This document shows, one piece after another, positions 61,091-64,000 of a stretch of DNA of 64,000 bases. The notes beneath the pieces are model-generated. The model saw only the letters and a list, made by a program, of their open reading frames with translations. It did no database searches and was not told the origin of the DNA. Source of the stretch: Loxodes magnus (Eukaryota > Ciliophora > Karyorelictea > Loxodida > Loxodidae); NCBI GenBank assembly GCA_946699065.1, contig CAMPDV010002157.1:1-64000 (forward strand), in the 5' to 3' direction. The translations under genes were made by a program, and so were the position numbers. The first letter of the stretch is position 1. Each line of letters begins with the position of its first letter.

Positions 61091-64000
61091 ATGGGACATA
61101 TAAATATTAATGGAATAGCGAGCAAGTGTTTGAATATTGAAGAATTTATCAGAGATAACAGTATAGATATTTTATCAATAAACGAAACCTGATAAAAAGA
61201 TGACTTTCCTCCAATATTGATAAATGGATTTAAAACATATTTTAAGAACTCAGGAAAAGGAGGAGGTGTATGCTTAATTGTAGGAGAAGAATTTAATAGT
61301 ACAGAAATACATATATAAGTTGAAAAAGAAATAAATAGATTCATAACAATTAAACTGGATAATATTTTAATCACGTCTTGTTACATGCCTGATAGTGGAA
61401 AAAGTTAAGATGTTAAATATTTAGCTTATGAACAACTAAATACATTGCTGAATTTATATAATGATAATCCACATATACTAATGGGAGATTTTAATGCTCT
61501 TTTATAAGTTTTCGGTGATAATCCTGAAAATGCTTATGATAATAACATTAGACTATAAGAATTCTTACTATAAAACGATCTTGAGATAGTGAATGATAGC
61601 AACATTAATACATGTATTCACAAAGGAACAGGAAAAACGTATTGTAATGATTATATCATTATAAACAACCATTTGAACGTTAATTAGTTTGCAAACTTCA
61701 CTGCTCATAATAATAGTTTATTTTCTGATCATATTCCAATCACTGTCGACTTTATCAATAATTCTATAGTATATTGGGAAAAGATAACTCAGAGAAAATA
61801 TAAAATAAATAGGTTATAAGATGCAATAGATAGGCAAAAATATTAAGAATCTTTCCTACAAACTTATCTAGAATTCTTTTAAATAGATTAAGATAATCTT
61901 GAAGATTAATATGAATGCATCAAAAGTAATATTTAAGACAATGCTGATCAAACATTAGGTTCGTTTATTCCAGACTCAAATTATAACAAACTTCCTCGAG
62001 CTCTCACAAAGAAATATATAGAGGCAAAAAGAACTAACTCAGAATATAAAAAAGCTCATGTAAAATTTGGAAGAATAAACTAGCAAGTAACTAATCTTCA
62101 TGAGGAAGCAAAATGACTTTGGAAAGACTTCAAGTATAATCTATGAAAATTTAAAAAGAACAAAGCAAAAAAGAAATTTCTACTTCTTAATGGAGATTCT
62201 AAGGAATTTTTTTCACAAGCTAAGAAAATTCTAAATCCTTTGAAGAGAAATACTATGAACTTTAATTAAGAAATCAAAAATAAATTCATTGAATCATGGG
62301 AAAATTGTGTTTTTAGCAAGCATTCTAATCTAACTCAAGAATAGATAAATCTTAGTAATTAAAAAATAGATAAAATATACGATAATATTTAAGAAATTAA
62401 AGATTATCCACTCTCGTATTTGTAAGGATTTTATCTTTTTACCATAAAAGAAATATAAGAAATTATAAAAGAAATTCCGAATGGAAAAGCAGCTGGTTCA
62501 GATGGAATAAAAGGCGAACTTCTGAAATATGGTGGATAATATTTATTAATAATTCTTCATTCTTTTCTGAATAATATGCTAAGACTTGGAAGAATCCCTT
62601 AGGAATTAAATATATCGGTGATAATTCCAATATTTAAAAAAGGAAATAAAGATGATTGGAAAAACTGACTACCTATTTCTCTTATTAATACTATTCTAAA
62701 ACTATATGATAAAGCTTTAACAAAAAGACTATACAATCTGATTTATTAGAGAAATTTGATTCATCCTTCATAAATGGGATTTATGAAAAACAGATGAACA
62801 ACTTAATAAATTTGAATAATATAGCAAATAATTGATAACTATCGGAAATGTGCTAAAGGTAAGACTAAATTAATAGCAACACTGATAGACGTTGAAAAAA
62901 TGTTTGACTCAATAGAAAGAAGACTCTTGTTTGATTAACTTAAGAGAGTTAAACTACCACTTGGAATAATAATAGCATTAGAATCGTTTTATAAAAACCT
63001 AAATTCTTCATTTATCATAGATGGTAAGAGCACCAGAACTTTATAATTCAACAATGGAGTTATGTAAGGAAATTCTCATGGACCAGTTTTAGCATTATTG
63101 TATTATGACATAGTAATTAGATATCTGGAAAGTAAAAGTAACTAATTTGGATTTAAATGCCAGGATTCAAGTATTAGCTTCGCTTGTAGAGGATGGGCAG
63201 ATGATCTTATTCTTCTTTCCAAATCTGCAAAGTAGATGTAGAATTTAATAAATGAAGCAAATAAAGTTTTAGCATGAACACATTTAAAGATTAATGTTAC
63301 CAAATTCGAATGCATCTAATTTCTAAAGAAGAATCAAAAATAATAAATTTTAAATTTATAATTAGGAAATTAACCAATTGCTTAAAAAGAACAAGTAACA
63401 TATTTAGGAGTTATTCTACATTAGAAGAAGAACTTAAATCCCCATTGCAAAGAAGCTGCATTCAAATATATAGCTGCAATGAAGAAACCTGCTTTTTAAC
63501 TGATGAGATATAAGAATGTAACTCCTTGACATTTTAAAACTTTATGTAGACATTTTACATTACCTAAAGCAGAATATGGAGGAGACTTAGTATCATGAAG
63601 TATTCAAAAAGGAGTAACTGGAGTTCTGAATAGAATAGAATCAAGCATGAGATTAATTTCAAGAAAAGCTTTTTAAGTAGCAACTTCAACATTTAATAAA
63701 TCATGTTATATAGACCTGAATTGATTACCCTTTAAGCACATTATGGCTATAAAATTTTTCAGATTCTACCATAAAATTAAATAAGAAAGTACTGATTTTC
63801 CAAGATCAACAATAGGCTCTCTTTTCATTAATATATGGAAAAAGATTTCAATACTACGATTAAGTGTAGCAATTATCAGACCTTTATAATATCGATCTGC
63901 AGAATTAATAGAATAATACCAATCTTAAAACTTTTACTAAACATGTAAGAGAAAAAATACAACAATATTTCTACAAAGTAGCTACTAAAAAATTTATGAG
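61091..64000 (+). CDS. LINE ORF2: APE endonuclease and reverse transcriptase, C-terminus outside window
   Basis: One frame runs 970 codons from ATG 61091 to the window end with UAR = Gln and UGA = Trp. Endonuclease motifs in order: NING (codons 5-8), SINET-W with catalytic Glu at codon 32, Tyr 98 (YMPD), MGDFNA (Asp 133, Asn 135), NDYII, and SDH at codons 212-214. Reverse-transcriptase motifs: GKAAGSDGI, then KN-W-LPISLINTILKLYDKAL, motif A DVEKMFD (Asp 600 and 606), motif B GVMQGNSHGPVLALL, motif C GWADD (Asp 704 and 705), motif D LKINVTKFEC, and YLGVIL. The usual Tyr or Phe of YADD is Trp here. Ten TGA codons (61190, 62114, 62144, 62666, 62795, 62813, 63275, 63527, 63596, 63722) and six TGG codons occur. 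Several TGAs sit where LINEs have Trp (NETW, NW-PIS). The domain begins almost at the ATG, so the start may be upstream. Confidence 0.88.

Larger units (their letters stand above)
58605..64000 (+). mobile_element. APE-type LINE (non-LTR retrotransposon), 3' end beyond window
   Basis: A Q/N-rich coiled-coil ORF1 is followed by an ORF2 with apurinic-endonuclease and reverse-transcriptase domains, the layout of APE-type LINEs. Non-LTR elements of this general kind (REP) are known from the germline of Tetrahymena. There are no long terminal repeats, integrase or protease motifs. The 5' boundary is not defined: it could lie anywhere from the AT-rich spacer back to the coiled-coil gene at 57527. 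The 3' end, poly-A tail and target-site duplication are outside the window. The coding frames show no frameshift over the parts seen. Confidence 0.85.

Noticed and set aside
61078-61374. Minus-strand open frame of 98 codons
   Set aside because: It lies antisense to the endonuclease domain of LINE ORF2, whose motifs are unambiguous on the plus strand.
63310-63513. Plus-strand open frame of 67 codons
   Set aside because: It overlaps ORF2 out of frame, just after RT motif D. The ORF2 frame continues through this region with the YLGVIL motif.
58605-64000. LTR retrotransposon or virus-like element
   Set aside because: No terminal repeats, protease, integrase or capsid features. The APE endonuclease plus this RT motif set is diagnostic of a LINE.

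Overview
The window is about 85% satellite DNA followed by about 9.5 kb of single-copy, very AT-rich DNA with genes. The best fit is a ciliate nuclear genome. UAA and UAG read as glutamine throughout the genes, and UGA falls repeatedly at positions where tryptophan is conserved. That combination is known from karyorelict ciliates (e.g. Loxodes, Parduczia; NCBI code 27) and Condylostoma (code 28). A Tetrahymena- or Paramecium-type code (UGA only as stop) would force two unrelated genes to be broken without frameshifts. The organism call is inference; the codon pattern is read directly.

Region 1 (1-54475): one uninterrupted head-to-tail array of a ~324-bp monomer, about 168 copies, all in one orientation, continuing off the left edge. 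Each monomer has a conserved core of ~210 bp and a variable A/G tract. The array has nested higher-order structure: an 11-monomer, 3,561-bp repeat (2594-9715); a ~1.6-kb 5-mer (26261-29452); a 4,232-bp, 13-monomer near-perfect tandem duplication (34269-42732); a ~2.34-kb 7-mer (45142-49828); and a 649-bp dimer at the right edge (53158-54455). Left monomers are strongly homogenised and right-edge monomers are diverged, as at the flank of a centromeric or heterochromatic satellite.

Region 2 (54476-58605): single-copy DNA. A weakly supported coding stretch abuts the array. A minus-strand kelch-repeat gene follows (56611 to about 55538), then a divergent AT-rich gap with a 24-bp perfect palindrome, then a plus-strand coiled-coil gene with a probable 52-nt intron (from 57527).

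Region 3 (58605-64000): a bicistronic-looking APE-type LINE (non-LTR retrotransposon). ORF1 (58842-60785) is a Q/N-rich coiled-coil protein with a cluster of QT motifs and a basic NLS-like tail. ORF2 (61091 to beyond the window) has a complete set of endonuclease and reverse-transcriptase motifs in one unbroken frame, provided UAR = Gln and UGA = Trp. With all three stop codons able to be sense, every frame looks open, so gene calls without recognisable motifs are given low confidence and gene ends are uncertain.
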